Source of the DNA: SW-6-46-9 sp964452185
GTDB taxonomy: Bacteria > Patescibacteriota > Minisyncoccia > Phycocordibacterales > SW-6-46-9
NCBI GenBank assembly: GCA_964452185.1
Contig: CAYVKO010000004.1
Coordinates: 1-46,916 of the forward strand
Reading direction: 5' to 3'
DNA length: 46,916 bases
Shown: positions 8,749 through 17,219 of the stretch, piece after piece
How the letters are laid out: every line of letters starts with the position of its first letter
Position numbering within the stretch: position 1 is the stretch's first letter
Made by a program: the position numbers and the translations under genes
Notes under the pieces: model-generated
Database searches by the model: none
What the model saw: the letters and a program-made list of their open reading frames with translations, nothing else
Told to the model about the DNA's origin: nothing

Positions 8749-8763
8749 AAAAAACCCCGCTCA
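8749..8763 (-). terminator. 3' half of a terminator cut by the gap
   Basis: On the minus strand GAGCGGGG is followed by six T bases. The other half of the stem would be in the N run. It probably ends the pilA transcript. Confidence 0.5.
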
Positions 8764-8863
8764 NNNNNNNNNNNNNNNNNNNNNNNNNNNNNNNNNNNNN
8801 NNNNNNNNNNNNNNNNNNNNNNNNNNNNNNNNNNNNNNNNNNNNNNNNNNNNNNNNNNNNNNN
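8764..8863. other. Assembly gap (100 N)
   Basis: Exactly 100 N, the usual placeholder for a gap of unknown size. It removes the C-terminal part of the pilin gene; a normal pilin needs about 300 more bases. Confidence 0.95.
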
Positions 8864-8934
8864 GAAAGAATTCCAATGATGGCGATTACCACCAAGAGCT
8901 CAATGAGGGTGAAACCACCATTTCTCTTCATCAT
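8864..8934 (-). CDS. pilA: Major type IV pilin, N-terminal fragment
   Basis: The visible part has a short basic leader, the prepilin peptidase site G|FTLIE and the start of the hydrophobic helix (LLVVIAIIGIL) before the gap. The likely start is one of the tandem ATG codons at 8934 and 8931; a GTG at 8952 is in frame. It is the only pilin here with its own TATAAT promoter and a 5' leader hairpin, so it is the best candidate for the major pilin. Confidence 0.85.
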
Positions 8935-8980
8935 TTGTTTATAACTAGACACAAAATTAATCGATTAACTAGTAATTAAT

Positions 8981-9015
8981 AAAAAGTACTTTCTCTCCGA
9001 CCGGTCGGAAAGTAC
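8981..9015 (-). promoter_or_regulatory. Leader hairpin with T-run upstream of pilA
   Basis: On the minus strand an 8-bp stem (GTACTTTC/GAAAGTAC) encloses the palindrome CCGACCGGTCGG and is followed by TTTTTATT. It starts within a few bases of the predicted transcription start. It could stabilise the abundant pilin mRNA or act as an attenuator. Confidence 0.55.
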
Positions 9016-9024
9016 CGTGGGTAT

Positions 9025-9030
9025 ATTATA
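9025..9030 (-). promoter_or_regulatory. -10 box of the pilA promoter
   Basis: A perfect TATAAT on the minus strand, with the predicted start near 9018. The -35 (TTTTAG) is weak. The leader to the ATG at 8934 is about 85 bases. Confidence 0.6.
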
Positions 9031-9141
9031 GCGTGTAACTTTGGCCTAAAAGGCATATATGTGGAAAACCTGCATGCCAGAACCACAACCATGCACCCTT
9101 CCTGATACAGCAAGCCCTAAATGATAGATCCAGCTAATGTT

Positions 9142-10353
9142 TTAGAGCCCGGAAGACAGGTTATAAATCGGCATAAGTACAGACGCCAAAAGACCACCCA
9201 CTCCAACACCAAGAAGCAGGATCATAACCGGCTCAATCATACCGACCAGCGTATCAACTGCATTCTCCACCTCACGTCGGTAGAAGTCAGAAAGTGTTTC
9301 CAGAATTTCACCGAGTTCACCCGTTTCCTCACCAACCCGAACCATCTGCACCATGATGTTCGGTATTTCTTCATGGCCATCCAGTGAATCTGCCACGGAC
9401 GTTCCGCCCCGGATGTCTTCGACCGCCTTATCCAGTATGCGTTCATAAACTCCATTATTTATAACCGTTGATGTAATTTCTATAGCTCGAGTCATAGGAA
9501 TACCCGACTTCAGCATAGTATGCATATTGTCAGCCAGCCGTGAAAGGTACAACTTTCTGTACAAATCACCAACATACGGCACTGCTAACTTTAGCTCTCC
9601 CAAGAACTCTTTCCCTTCTTCCGTTTCTTGTGTGTAGTACCAAATCCCGTAGGCCGCAACAGCCATTCCTATCAAGAGGAACCAGCCGTAGTTAACCAGG
9701 AAGTCTGACAAAGCAATTACAAACTGCGTATAAATCGGAACAGTTTGGCCAGACTGCTCAATAATTTGAGTAATGTTCGGAATTACGGTTGTAAGCATTA
9801 ACCCCATTACCGCAATGAAGGTGAAGATCACAAAAGCTGGATAGACGAGTGCGTTTTTAGCTTTTGAAGTTAGTTCGTAGTTTCTGTCTAGATAGTCGGC
9901 TAAATATGCGAAAGTCTCACTGAGGTTACCTGACTCCTCACCAGCTCGAACCATATTTACATAAAAGTCACTAAAGATGTCGTCATGCTCATCCATTGCA
10001 TCCGCAATCGAACTCCCGCCTTTCAGATCTGCAACAACAGCCGTAAGCGCATCTTTTAACTTCGGATTATCAGCTGACTGCGCCAAAAGCTGAAAGACTT
10101 TGAGGGCAGATACCTGAGCCTGAAATAGCGTGGATATTTGCCGACTCAAAATCACCACCTCCTTATGAGAAACCCGCTCAAAAAGAGTAATGCGACGCTC
10201 CCAAAACGGAACGTTTTCGTTCGCCTGACTAATAGACGTAATTGTCATTCCACGTCGCTGCAGACTGCTGATAGCCGCTTCTCTGTTAAAGGCCTCAATA
10301 GAGCCTTCGCTTTCATTCCCTTCGTCGTCTATCGATGTGTAGTTAAAACGCAT
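9142..10353 (-). CDS. pilC: Type IV pilus inner-membrane platform protein
   Basis: A 403-residue GspF/PilC protein: two cytoplasmic helical repeats (about 55-175 and 260-380), each followed by membrane segments (around 165-190, 210-230 and 375-400). It anchors the assembly and retraction motors. TATACT stands 7 bases before the ATG, which predicts a leaderless mRNA, although the gene also follows pilT closely (13 bases). Confidence 0.96.
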   Translation of the reverse strand: MRFNYTSIDDEGNESEGSIEAFNREAAISSLQRRGMTITSISQANENVPFWERRITLFERVSHKEVVILSRQISTLFQAQVSALKVFQLLAQSADNPKLKDALTAVVADLKGGSSIADAMDEHDDIFSDFYVNMVRAGEESGNLSETFAYLADYLDRNYELTSKAKNALVYPAFVIFTFIAVMGLMLTTVIPNITQIIEQSGQTVPIYTQFVIALSDFLVNYGWFLLIGMAVAAYGIWYYTQETEEGKEFLGELKLAVPYVGDLYRKLYLSRLADNMHTMLKSGIPMTRAIEITSTVINNGVYERILDKAVEDIRGGTSVADSLDGHEEIPNIMVQMVRVGEETGELGEILETLSDFYRREVENAVDTLVGMIEPVMILLLGVGVGGLLASVLMPIYNLSSGL

Positions 10354-10366
10354 ATATGTAAGTATA

Positions 10367-11431
10367 TTAAATCATCTTTTCAAGCTGACGTGGATTCAGA
10401 GACCAACGTCGAGCCTCATCTAAGGCCACCTCCTCGCTTCTCACTAACCTGGCCAGTGACTGATTCATGCTTACCATTCCTTCATCGGAGCTTGTCTCAA
10501 TTACTGTATCGATTTCGTGTGTACGCCCCTCTCGAATCAAGTTGGATACTGCAGAGTTAGCAATAAGAAGTTCGTATGCAGGAATTCGGCCGCCAGATAT
10601 TCGCGGTATAAGTCGCTGTGAGAAAATACCTGACAGGCTGGCTGCTAACTGTGCTCGAACCTGCTCCTGTTGGCGTGGCGGAAAGGTATCAATAATACGG
10701 TCAATTGTTTGTGCTGCGTCATTCGTATGAAGTGTAGAGTACACAAGGTGGCCTGTTTCACCTGCGGTCACTGCTGTAGAAACTGTTTCTTGGCCGCGCA
10801 TTTCACCGACCATTACCACATCGACATCCTGGCGAAATACGCCACGCAGACCCGACTGGAAGTCCGGTGTGTCTATACGAACCTCCCGTTGGTCAATGAT
10901 AGATTTCTTCGGTTCATATATATACTCTATTGGATCCTCAATGGTGATAATGTGTTCGGAACGCCTTTTGTTTATTAGATTAATTAATGCAGCAAGTGTG
11001 GTGGTTTTACCCTGACCAACCGGACCAACAACAAGAAAGAACCCTTGCTCAAGAGAAGTAAATTGCTCAAGCTGTTGAGGAAGATTAAGCTGAGCTAGAT
11101 CACGTACCTCTGAAGGGATCAGCCGCATGGCTAGTGCCGGCGCACCGCGCTTGTAGAAGGCATTGCAGCGAAAACGAGCCTGGTCTTCATAAGAGAACGA
11201 GAAGTCCAGACTGCGCTGCCGAGTTAACTGGTTCATCTCGTCTTCAGACAAGATTTCTCGCAGTAGCCTGTCCACCACATCAGCTGACATTTCCGGTATG
11301 TCACTAAGTACCTGCAAATTATCTTCGACCCGCACTGTCGGATGTCGCCCGCTAGATATGTGTATATCAGACGCCTCTCGATCAAGAGCAATGTGAACAA
11401 GCTTTTCAATTATATCTTGACTTCTAGTCAT
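10367..11431 (-). CDS. pilT: Pilus retraction ATPase
   Basis: A hexameric ATPase powering pilus retraction. Walker A is GPVGQGKTTT (family usually GPTGSGKST), followed by the Asp box (ITIEDPIEYI), Walker B (DVVMVGEMRG, where the family has GEMRD) and the His box (GHLVYSTLHTND). I start it at the ATG at 11431, which overlaps the stop of the response regulator by 8 bases; a start at 11464 is open but would overlap 41 bases. Confidence 0.95.
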   Translation of the reverse strand: MTRSQDIIEKLVHIALDREASDIHISSGRHPTVRVEDNLQVLSDIPEMSADVVDRLLREILSEDEMNQLTRQRSLDFSFSYEDQARFRCNAFYKRGAPALAMRLIPSEVRDLAQLNLPQQLEQFTSLEQGFFLVVGPVGQGKTTTLAALINLINKRRSEHIITIEDPIEYIYEPKKSIIDQREVRIDTPDFQSGLRGVFRQDVDVVMVGEMRGQETVSTAVTAGETGHLVYSTLHTNDAAQTIDRIIDTFPPRQQEQVRAQLAASLSGIFSQRLIPRISGGRIPAYELLIANSAVSNLIREGRTHEIDTVIETSSDEGMVSMNQSLARLVRSEEVALDEARRWSLNPRQLEKMI

Positions 11432-11828
11432 GATTTTCGTCGTAAATTTCACGTACTTGCTCAAGCACCTCAGACGGCACTGAACTGGCTTTCACTATGT
11501 AGCCGTCAATATCATACTTCTCGGCCTTTTCTATGTCTTCAGGCTGACCTTGGTTTGAAAGCACTATCACACTCGCGTCGCCGGATATCTCCCGCTCCCT
11601 GATTGCCTCTAACATCTCCAAGCCACTCATTGCCGGCATAACTATATCCAAAAGCACTGCATCAAACTCTTCTTCGGCCAGTATCTCAAGGGCTTCCTTG
11701 GCATTATCAACCGCCTTCACATCCACCTCTTCTTCTTGAAACTTTACTGAATAAATATCTAAAATGTATTCATCGTCATCCACCAAAAGAACTTTTTTGA
11801 GTGTATCTGTATTTTTGTCGGAACTCAT
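11424..11828 (-). CDS. Single-domain response regulator (CheY/PilG-like)
   Basis: A stand-alone receiver domain of 134 residues with the acidic pocket (VDDDE), phosphoacceptor Asp (LLDIVMP), conserved Ser (VLSNQG) and Lys (YIVKAS). There is no output domain. Its place between the assembly and retraction motors, and its overlap with pilT, suggest it controls pilus motor activity. No histidine kinase is in the window. TGATATACT followed by 6 bases and the ATG predicts a leaderless mRNA. Confidence 0.93.
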   Translation of the reverse strand: MSSDKNTDTLKKVLLVDDDEYILDIYSVKFQEEEVDVKAVDNAKEALEILAEEEFDAVLLDIVMPAMSGLEMLEAIREREISGDASVIVLSNQGQPEDIEKAEKYDIDGYIVKASSVPSEVLEQVREIYDENHD

Positions 11829-11834
11829 ACTTTT

Positions 11835-11845
11835 AGTATATCACT
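11835..11845 (-). promoter_or_regulatory. Extended -10 element AGTGATATACT (copy 1)
   Basis: The minus strand reads AGTGATATACT, an exact 11-mer found three times in the pilus cluster. It contains TGnTATACT and lies 6 bases before the response regulator ATG. Confidence 0.6.
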
Positions 11846-13574
11846 ATAATTTATTAATTTCTTCAAAAGGAACTTTCCCTTTGAACACCTTCAAAAGTGC
11901 GTCTTCTCGCATAGTAAACATACCGTTTTTCCTGGCCGCTTTTTGAATCTCATTTTCGTTAGCTCCGTTAAGTACAACTCGCTCAACCTCGTTATTAACT
12001 TCGAGAATTTCGAAAGCTCCTGTTCGGCCAGCTAAGCCGGACGGACACTCTTCGGTTGATTGTGGCTCATACACATGATCAGGAATGGTAATGTCCTGCA
12101 TATACTCTTCAGGTATACCCTGAAACTCCTCATCTATCATTTTCTTAATTCCACCCTCAATCGGGACTGGAGATCCCGCACCTTCACATAACCTACGTAC
12201 CAGCCGCTGGGCAATTGCCAGCATTAACGTTGGAGCGATCAGATATGGATCAATACCCATATCCACCAAACGCGGTATCACTCCAGTTGCATCATTGGTG
12301 TGAATTGTGGAGAACACCAAGTGGCCGGTCAAAGCAGCCCGAACAGCCAGTCGTGCCGTCTCTTGGTCTCGTATCTCACCCACCATAATGACGTCCGGGT
12401 CCTGGCGCAGAGTTGTCCGCAGTCCGTTAGCAAACGTGTAGCCAATTTCAGGCCGGATTTGTGACTGGTTAATTCCATCCAAGTTGTACTCAACCGGGTC
12501 TTCAAGCGACAGTACGTTCTTACTGTCTGTGTCCAACTCACGTAGCATAGAGTACAGCGTGGTTGTTTTCCCTGAACCGGTTGGGCCTGAAATGAGGATC
12601 ATTCCGTACGGTTGCGTAATAGCCTTTTTGATGATGTTTTGATTGCGTTCGGTAAGCCCGATGTCCTCAAGACCAATAATCCCTTTATCAGGGTCTAAAA
12701 TACGCATAACTATTTTCTCACCGTGATACGTCGGAAACGTTGATACACGGAAATCGATTTTTCTGTCATTAATGTGAGCTGAGAAGCGACCATCTTGCGG
12801 CTTTCGCTTTTCATCTAGTTTCATATTTGAAAGAATTTTTATACGGGCTACCACCGCACTTAACACGCTCTTGGGAAGCATCAAGCTGGTATGTAGTTCT
12901 CCGTCAACACGGAAACGAACTCGAATTTGTTTGTCGACCGGCTCTATATGAACATCCGAAGCCCCTCCTTCGGTAGCGTACCGTAAAATCGTAGCCACAA
13001 TTTTTGTTACCGGAGCATCCTCTATTATTTCAGTGGTTTCCGTATCCTTCTTTTCCTCTCCGGATAACCCTTCAACTTCTTTAGATATCTCCTCCTCTTC
13101 TTCTGATAACTCACTTTCAAGAGCAGAAATGGCTTCACTCACCTCTCCTGAGAGTGTACCGCCGCTTTTTTGCACCTCATGGAATTGCGACTCCAAGATG
13201 ACAAACATCTTGAAGGGTATGTCATTCTTGGAAGCTATAAATTGAACAGCGTCACGAGCCTCAATGTTCCCCGGATCAACAAAACCTACCTCCAGGACTC
13301 CGTCTTTAACCTCTAAGGGTAGTATTTGATAACGCTCAACGGCGTTCTGAGAAATCATGTTCTCCGCTTTTGAAGATATTGACTGTTGACGTAAATTTCT
13401 AGCCGGCACGCCAAAGTACTCACTTTTCGCCTCTAGAATTTGTTCGGGAGATACGTCATACCGTTGAAGAACTTCAGTTGCCGGTGCATCAGCTTCTTCA
13501 ACCGCTTCTCGGATCTCTGATAATTTACCTTCATCTAAGACATCGTTTTGTGTAAGAATTTTTGCCAGATCCAT
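11844..13574 (-). CDS. pilB: Pilus assembly ATPase
   Basis: GspE/PilB family motor of 576 residues: an N-terminal T2SSE_N domain (1-130), an acidic linker (152-175), then the ATPase core with Walker A G330-T338 (GPTGSGKTT), Asp box (LEDPVEY), Walker B (DPDVIMVGEIRD) and His box (STIHTND). The tetracysteine zinc motif is damaged: LCEGAGSP replaces LCxxC and ECPSGLAGRTG replaces the second CxxC, leaving two isolated cysteines. The motor core itself looks intact. Confidence 0.96.
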   Translation of the reverse strand: MDLAKILTQNDVLDEGKLSEIREAVEEADAPATEVLQRYDVSPEQILEAKSEYFGVPARNLRQQSISSKAENMISQNAVERYQILPLEVKDGVLEVGFVDPGNIEARDAVQFIASKNDIPFKMFVILESQFHEVQKSGGTLSGEVSEAISALESELSEEEEEISKEVEGLSGEEKKDTETTEIIEDAPVTKIVATILRYATEGGASDVHIEPVDKQIRVRFRVDGELHTSLMLPKSVLSAVVARIKILSNMKLDEKRKPQDGRFSAHINDRKIDFRVSTFPTYHGEKIVMRILDPDKGIIGLEDIGLTERNQNIIKKAITQPYGMILISGPTGSGKTTTLYSMLRELDTDSKNVLSLEDPVEYNLDGINQSQIRPEIGYTFANGLRTTLRQDPDVIMVGEIRDQETARLAVRAALTGHLVFSTIHTNDATGVIPRLVDMGIDPYLIAPTLMLAIAQRLVRRLCEGAGSPVPIEGGIKKMIDEEFQGIPEEYMQDITIPDHVYEPQSTEECPSGLAGRTGAFEILEVNNEVERVVLNGANENEIQKAARKNGMFTMREDALLKVFKGKVPFEEINKL

Positions 13575-13622
13575 GTCGGTATAAAAATTGTGAAATTACT
13601 CGCCAACCTCCTTTCTTGAACT

Positions 13623-14075
13623 TTACTGTGATGTTGACGTTGTTGCTGATGAACTTGTTCCGCTTGGCGTACTGGTAGAAGAGCTCGTTGCCTGGTTGTT
13701 AGTTGTTGATGTTGAAGGCTGTGTGGCACCAAATTCTTCTTCTGTAGGAGTGATAATGTCTCCACTCGGCACGAAGCTAGCCGGTGCGAAAGGATTGTCT
13801 CGCCCTACCGGCTGCGGGTTGATCTGTATGCTGAAATCAGCCAAGCTTCGAAATTCAGTGGACGCCAGAAAATCAGTGTTTATATTTATACTGCGTAGCC
13901 GATTTAGCTGCTGAACCACTTCCGGAGACGATTCATCACTTATAGGGTCAGATGTAGTAAGCGGACCCACATCTTCACTAGTTGCAGACGAACCGCTATA
14001 AAGCAGATATCCACCAAACGCAAGTAGTAAGACGACTACTATACCGCCAATTGCTTTGTTAGAAATGTTTTTCAC
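13623..14075 (-). CDS. PilP-like pilus alignment protein
   Basis: A 150-residue protein with one N-terminal membrane helix (9-27), a short conserved block (FRSLADFSIQINPQPVGRDNPFAP) of the kind seen next to PilO in Parcubacteria pilus clusters, and a long Ser/Thr-rich, low-complexity tail. Position after pilO fits PilP, but similarity to proteobacterial PilP is too weak to be sure. The tail is probably disordered outside the membrane. Confidence 0.65.
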   Translation of the reverse strand: MKNISNKAIGGIVVVLLLAFGGYLLYSGSSATSEDVGPLTTSDPISDESSPEVVQQLNRLRSININTDFLASTEFRSLADFSIQINPQPVGRDNPFAPASFVPSGDIITPTEEEFGATQPSTSTTNNQATSSSTSTPSGTSSSATTSTSQ

Positions 14076-14087
14076 AGTAGAAAGTTA

Positions 14088-14633
14088 TTATTGGCCTGCA
14101 AACCAGTATGTTTGCAGTGTAAATTGATACTGATTTTCACCTCCATCCTGGTTCGTACTTACATTCACATTTTGTAAATCTATCAATCGAGCCGAACGTT
14201 CGATATCACGCATGAATGACAACATATCTTCGTATGGGCCAGAAACATTAAAGACCGCTTCAATCGTATTGTACTGCCCGCTGTTTCCTGATTCACCCGA
14301 CTGACTGTTAGGCGTCTTGTTGAAAGATATGTCTTGAACACTCATGCCGTGCGAGGCTGCAACCTCATCCAACTCAATCAAGAACTTCACCGTATCAACA
14401 GCGTCAGGCAGCATTTTGTTCAGCCGATCAAGCTGACGACTTTGAATTGAGTTGTATGTAGACAACAGGTCGTCCCGTATCTGCTGCAACTGCGCCACCT
14501 TATCCAAGGTAGCATCGTACTGACTGACCTCTGACTGAATCTCCTGAATCTCTGCATAAGTCGGCTGAATATACCAAAAGAATGCAGAAAAAGACAGACC
14601 AAAAAGTATGAGTGGTAGAAGTAGTTTACGCAT
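14088..14633 (-). CDS. pilO: Type IV pilus protein PilO
   Basis: A 181-residue bitopic membrane protein: membrane helix at 3-20, a coiled coil (28-75), then a ferredoxin-like domain (from about 80) with the PilO pattern FNVSGPYEDMLSFMRDIE. It forms the inner-membrane alignment complex with PilN and PilM. Confidence 0.9.
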   Translation of the reverse strand: MRKLLLPLILFGLSFSAFFWYIQPTYAEIQEIQSEVSQYDATLDKVAQLQQIRDDLLSTYNSIQSRQLDRLNKMLPDAVDTVKFLIELDEVAASHGMSVQDISFNKTPNSQSGESGNSGQYNTIEAVFNVSGPYEDMLSFMRDIERSARLIDLQNVNVSTNQDGGENQYQFTLQTYWFAGQ

Positions 14634-14635
14634 AA

Positions 14636-15253
14636 TTAAATAGTATTGTTATATTGCACATTAGATTCAGACACCGAAAACTCCACCGAAAAATTTACAT
14701 CACCTCCTTCCCCCAACCCAAACTCAGACAAGATTGGATTGGTAATATCTTCATGTTCAGCCAGAGCTTCAGACTGCAAAGCTACTGCAGCATAGCTTCC
14801 TCCAACCCCCTGCATTAATACAGTTACATCTGACGATTCGTTATCTGACTGGTTACCCCGACTTTGGTTCGATCGTGTTACCTCCATGGAGGTGAACTGC
14901 ACCCCTGCAAGAGTAGCCTCTTCAACCATGTCAAACACCGGTGTGTAGGCTACGTGTTCATTCAAGATTGTTTCCGCTGTGTCTATGCGATTAGATAATC
15001 GTTCGAGTTCATCTATAAGCCCTTGATCAAAATCGGCTTTGGCTTGCTCTAACTCCTGCTTTTTGCTCTCAAGTTGAGATTGACTGTACTGCTTATATAA
15101 AAATGATCCTGCTGCAGCCAACCCGACTGCTACAGTAAGAGTAACCGCCATAACAGAAAGTAAGCTACTACCGCTACCACCCTCACCACCACCGGAGGTT
15201 GGTTCTGTTTCTTCTGGTATAAATGATGAGGACTGAAAGTCTTGATCTACCAT
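14636..15253 (-). CDS. pilN: Type IV pilus protein PilN
   Basis: A 205-residue bitopic protein with a cytoplasmic N-terminal tail rich in Ser, Gly and Glu, a membrane helix (33-54), a coiled coil and a small C-terminal domain. The order pilM-pilN-pilO supports the name. It sits 2 bases before pilO. Confidence 0.85.
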   Translation of the reverse strand: MVDQDFQSSSFIPEETEPTSGGGEGGSGSSLLSVMAVTLTVAVGLAAAGSFLYKQYSQSQLESKKQELEQAKADFDQGLIDELERLSNRIDTAETILNEHVAYTPVFDMVEEATLAGVQFTSMEVTRSNQSRGNQSDNESSDVTVLMQGVGGSYAAVALQSEALAEHEDITNPILSEFGLGEGGDVNFSVEFSVSESNVQYNNTI

Positions 15254-15277
15254 AGTATATAAATAGGTTCCACTTTC

Positions 15278-15288
15278 AGTATATCACT
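15278..15288 (-). promoter_or_regulatory. Extended -10 element AGTGATATACT (copy 2)
   Basis: Second exact copy of the 11-mer, 24 bases before the pilN ATG. A second TATACT directly abuts the ATG. Confidence 0.55.
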
Positions 15289-15316
15289 TCATATAACGCA
15301 TCTTGTTGATAACCCA

Positions 15317-16414
15317 CTACTCTCGGAGTCGTCGCAAGGCTGCACCAATCGCCACCGCAAACTCAGGCCCTATTTCCGTTAAGGTTTCATTTAGGAATTT
15401 TGGCGTTTGTAGTTTAGAGAAAGGGTCGGCTCGGTTTACTTCTGCATCAAGCTCTTCGCTAGCCAGCTCCTCAACCCCCTTCAGTATTGATCCGCCTCCA
15501 GTAAGAACCGCTTCGTTAACGACTTTGTTGTTTTTCTTTTGGTAATCCACCACTATTTCTCGGGTTCGTGAGAATAAGTGATCCAAGACCTTGTGGGCAT
15601 TTTTCTGTACTGTTTCAGCATCCTCTCCTTCACCGTTTAATCCTTTTTCCCGTTTTATCTTCTCGGCTGTTTCGAAGTCGACATCTAATGAAGAAGCTAC
15701 GGATTTGGTGATATCCTGCCCGCCCTGGTTTATGTTGTGAGACCCACGGACGACGCCATGCTCGATAATGTACACCTTGGTAGACTCTGCACCTAAATCT
15801 ACTACAAGTATTGGCTCAATTCCACGATCTAGCGTAGAACGTATAGTGCTGAATATTTCAATTTCAAAAAAACTTACATCAAGATCACTGGACTCGAGTG
15901 CTTGCTGATAACGCTCAATAGCCTCTTTGTGAATAGCTACCACCAGAGCTCGAGGTGGATTGTCTTCGTGAGAATCAGCTTTATTTATGATGTCCCAGTC
16001 CATTAGCACCTCTTCTGGATCAACAGGTAAATATTTTCGGGCTTCGATAGGAACAACCTCCTTGAGCTTATTGTCGTCAGAAATCGGCGGAAGATCGATT
16101 ATATTTATCAAACTGGCCGAAAGCGGTATAGAGACTCCGGCGGCGGATGTCGTAACTTTCGCCTCCTTCAGAATATCTTCAAGAGCAGATCCGAGTGTCT
16201 CCGGGGACGGCTTTACAGCTTCGCCGACCGGTTTGTCAACATACGGACCCAAAGATAGTTCTCCGTATGTTTGCAAAACCGGACTGTTCTTGTCCTTACG
16301 GATTTGCACCACCTTGATTGCTCCGGCGCTAAAGTCTATGCCAATGACGCCATTGTCAGCACCGCCGGAAAAACCGAAAAGCTTTTTGGAAAGATTTGAG
16401 AATATGTTAGCCAT
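15317..16414 (-). CDS. pilM: Type IV pilus actin-like ATPase PilM
   Basis: An actin/FtsA-fold cytoplasmic protein that binds the PilN tail. The phosphate-1 motif (GIDFSAGAIKVVQI), the phosphate-2 motif (VVDLGAESTKVYIIE) and the adenosine motif (VLTGGGSILKGVEE) are visible. I start at the ATG at 16414 (MANIFSNLSKKLFGF), because the frame extending to 16441 runs through the promoter. It is the first gene of the pilus cluster and diverges from comF. Confidence 0.94.
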   Translation of the reverse strand: MANIFSNLSKKLFGFSGGADNGVIGIDFSAGAIKVVQIRKDKNSPVLQTYGELSLGPYVDKPVGEAVKPSPETLGSALEDILKEAKVTTSAAGVSIPLSASLINIIDLPPISDDNKLKEVVPIEARKYLPVDPEEVLMDWDIINKADSHEDNPPRALVVAIHKEAIERYQQALESSDLDVSFFEIEIFSTIRSTLDRGIEPILVVDLGAESTKVYIIEHGVVRGSHNINQGGQDITKSVASSLDVDFETAEKIKREKGLNGEGEDAETVQKNAHKVLDHLFSRTREIVVDYQKKNNKVVNEAVLTGGGSILKGVEELASEELDAEVNRADPFSKLQTPKFLNETLTEIGPEFAVAIGAALRRLRE

Positions 16415-16426
16415 AACGTATGTACA

Positions 16427-16442
16427 ATTATAGTATATCACT
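16427..16442 (-). promoter_or_regulatory. pilM promoter with AGTGATATACT (copy 3)
   Basis: Minus strand: AGTGATATACT (16442-16432) runs into TATAAT (16432-16427). The predicted leader to the pilM ATG is about 6-13 bases. The plus strand of the same segment (TATAGT) may serve comF. Confidence 0.6.
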
Positions 16443-16443
16443 T

Positions 16444-17085
16444 ATGCACCTCTCGTCTGTTATTACAGCTGCACTCGATTTACTGTTCCCTCCAAGCAAA
16501 AAGGAGCAGCAGATTCGAGAATTGTACAAAAAGGATAACTTGTCACTACCTCAGGCAGACAATCCGACACAAAGCTTTGTGCATGCAGGAGTCAACTACC
16601 GGCATGAAAAAGTGCGTAACATAGTGCAAGCGGCGAAATATGGCTCCAGCCAGACAGCGGTAAAGTTAATAAGTACTGTTTTATACGATCAGCTGCTTTC
16701 GGTATGCGAACAAGAAAGAGTGTTTGCCGACACACTTACTCTCGTTCCAATCCCTATGTCACACAAAAGAAAGCACAAGCGAAATGGCAATCACTGCCGA
16801 GCCATTGTGAAAGCAACCACCAAACATGACACAAGCGGAACACTGCGTTTCAAGTCTGCGCTCAAAAAGGTAAAAGAAACGCCACCACAAACCACCCTGA
16901 CCAAAAAAGAGCGGCAGAGTAATCTCTCGGGAGCCTTTCAATTAAAACCTTCAATTAATGTAACCAATCAAGTAGTGGTACTGATAGACGACGTAACCAC
17001 CACCGGAGCAACCTTTAACGAAGCGCACCGAGCACTAAAAGCCGGTAACCCCGAACGCATCCTTGCTTTGGCTTTTGCGCATTAG
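16444..17085 (+). CDS. comF: ComF-like phosphoribosyltransferase
   Basis: Family role: needed for DNA uptake in competent bacteria, exact reaction unclear. The PRPP-binding motif VVLIDDVTTTGAT and the ComF pattern (VPIPMSHKRKHKRNGNHC, then LTKKERQSNLSGAF) are clear. The N-terminal zinc finger of typical ComF, which follows LLFPP, is missing: no CxxC pairs remain. The ATG at 16444 aligns with the family start. It lies divergent from the pilus cluster, which suggests a pilus-based uptake pathway. Confidence 0.9.
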   Translation: MHLSSVITAALDLLFPPSKKEQQIRELYKKDNLSLPQADNPTQSFVHAGVNYRHEKVRNIVQAAKYGSSQTAVKLISTVLYDQLLSVCEQERVFADTLTLVPIPMSHKRKHKRNGNHCRAIVKATTKHDTSGTLRFKSALKKVKETPPQTTLTKKERQSNLSGAFQLKPSINVTNQVVVLIDDVTTTGATFNEAHRALKAGNPERILALAFAH

Positions 17086-17102
17086 AGATTAACTACAAAA
17101 AA

Positions 17103-17111
17103 TGCTATTAT
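17103..17111 (+). promoter_or_regulatory. Extended -10 box of tRNA-Ser
   Basis: TGCTATTAT, 21 bases before the tRNA 5' end. Confidence 0.5.
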
Positions 17112-17132
17112 TTGCCTCAGAGTGAGAACAAA

Positions 17133-17219
17133 GGAGGGGTGACAGAGCGGTCGATTGTGCACGCTTGGAAAGCGTGTGTACGTTTATACGTACCGCGGGT
17201 TCGAATCCCGCCCCCTCCG
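17133..17219 (+). tRNA. tRNA-Ser (anticodon GGA)
   Basis: A class II tRNA of 87 bases: acceptor GGAGGGG/CCCCTCC, anticodon stem CACGC/GCGTG with loop TTGGAAA (GGA), a long variable arm (GTACG-TTTATA-CGTAC) and T arm GCGGG-TTCGAAT-CCCGC. The discriminator is G. CCA is not encoded. Confidence 0.97.

Noticed and set aside
16415..16441. Upstream extension of pilM to 16441
   Set aside because: The extra residues do not fit the family start and the stretch contains the TATAAT/TGATATACT promoter.
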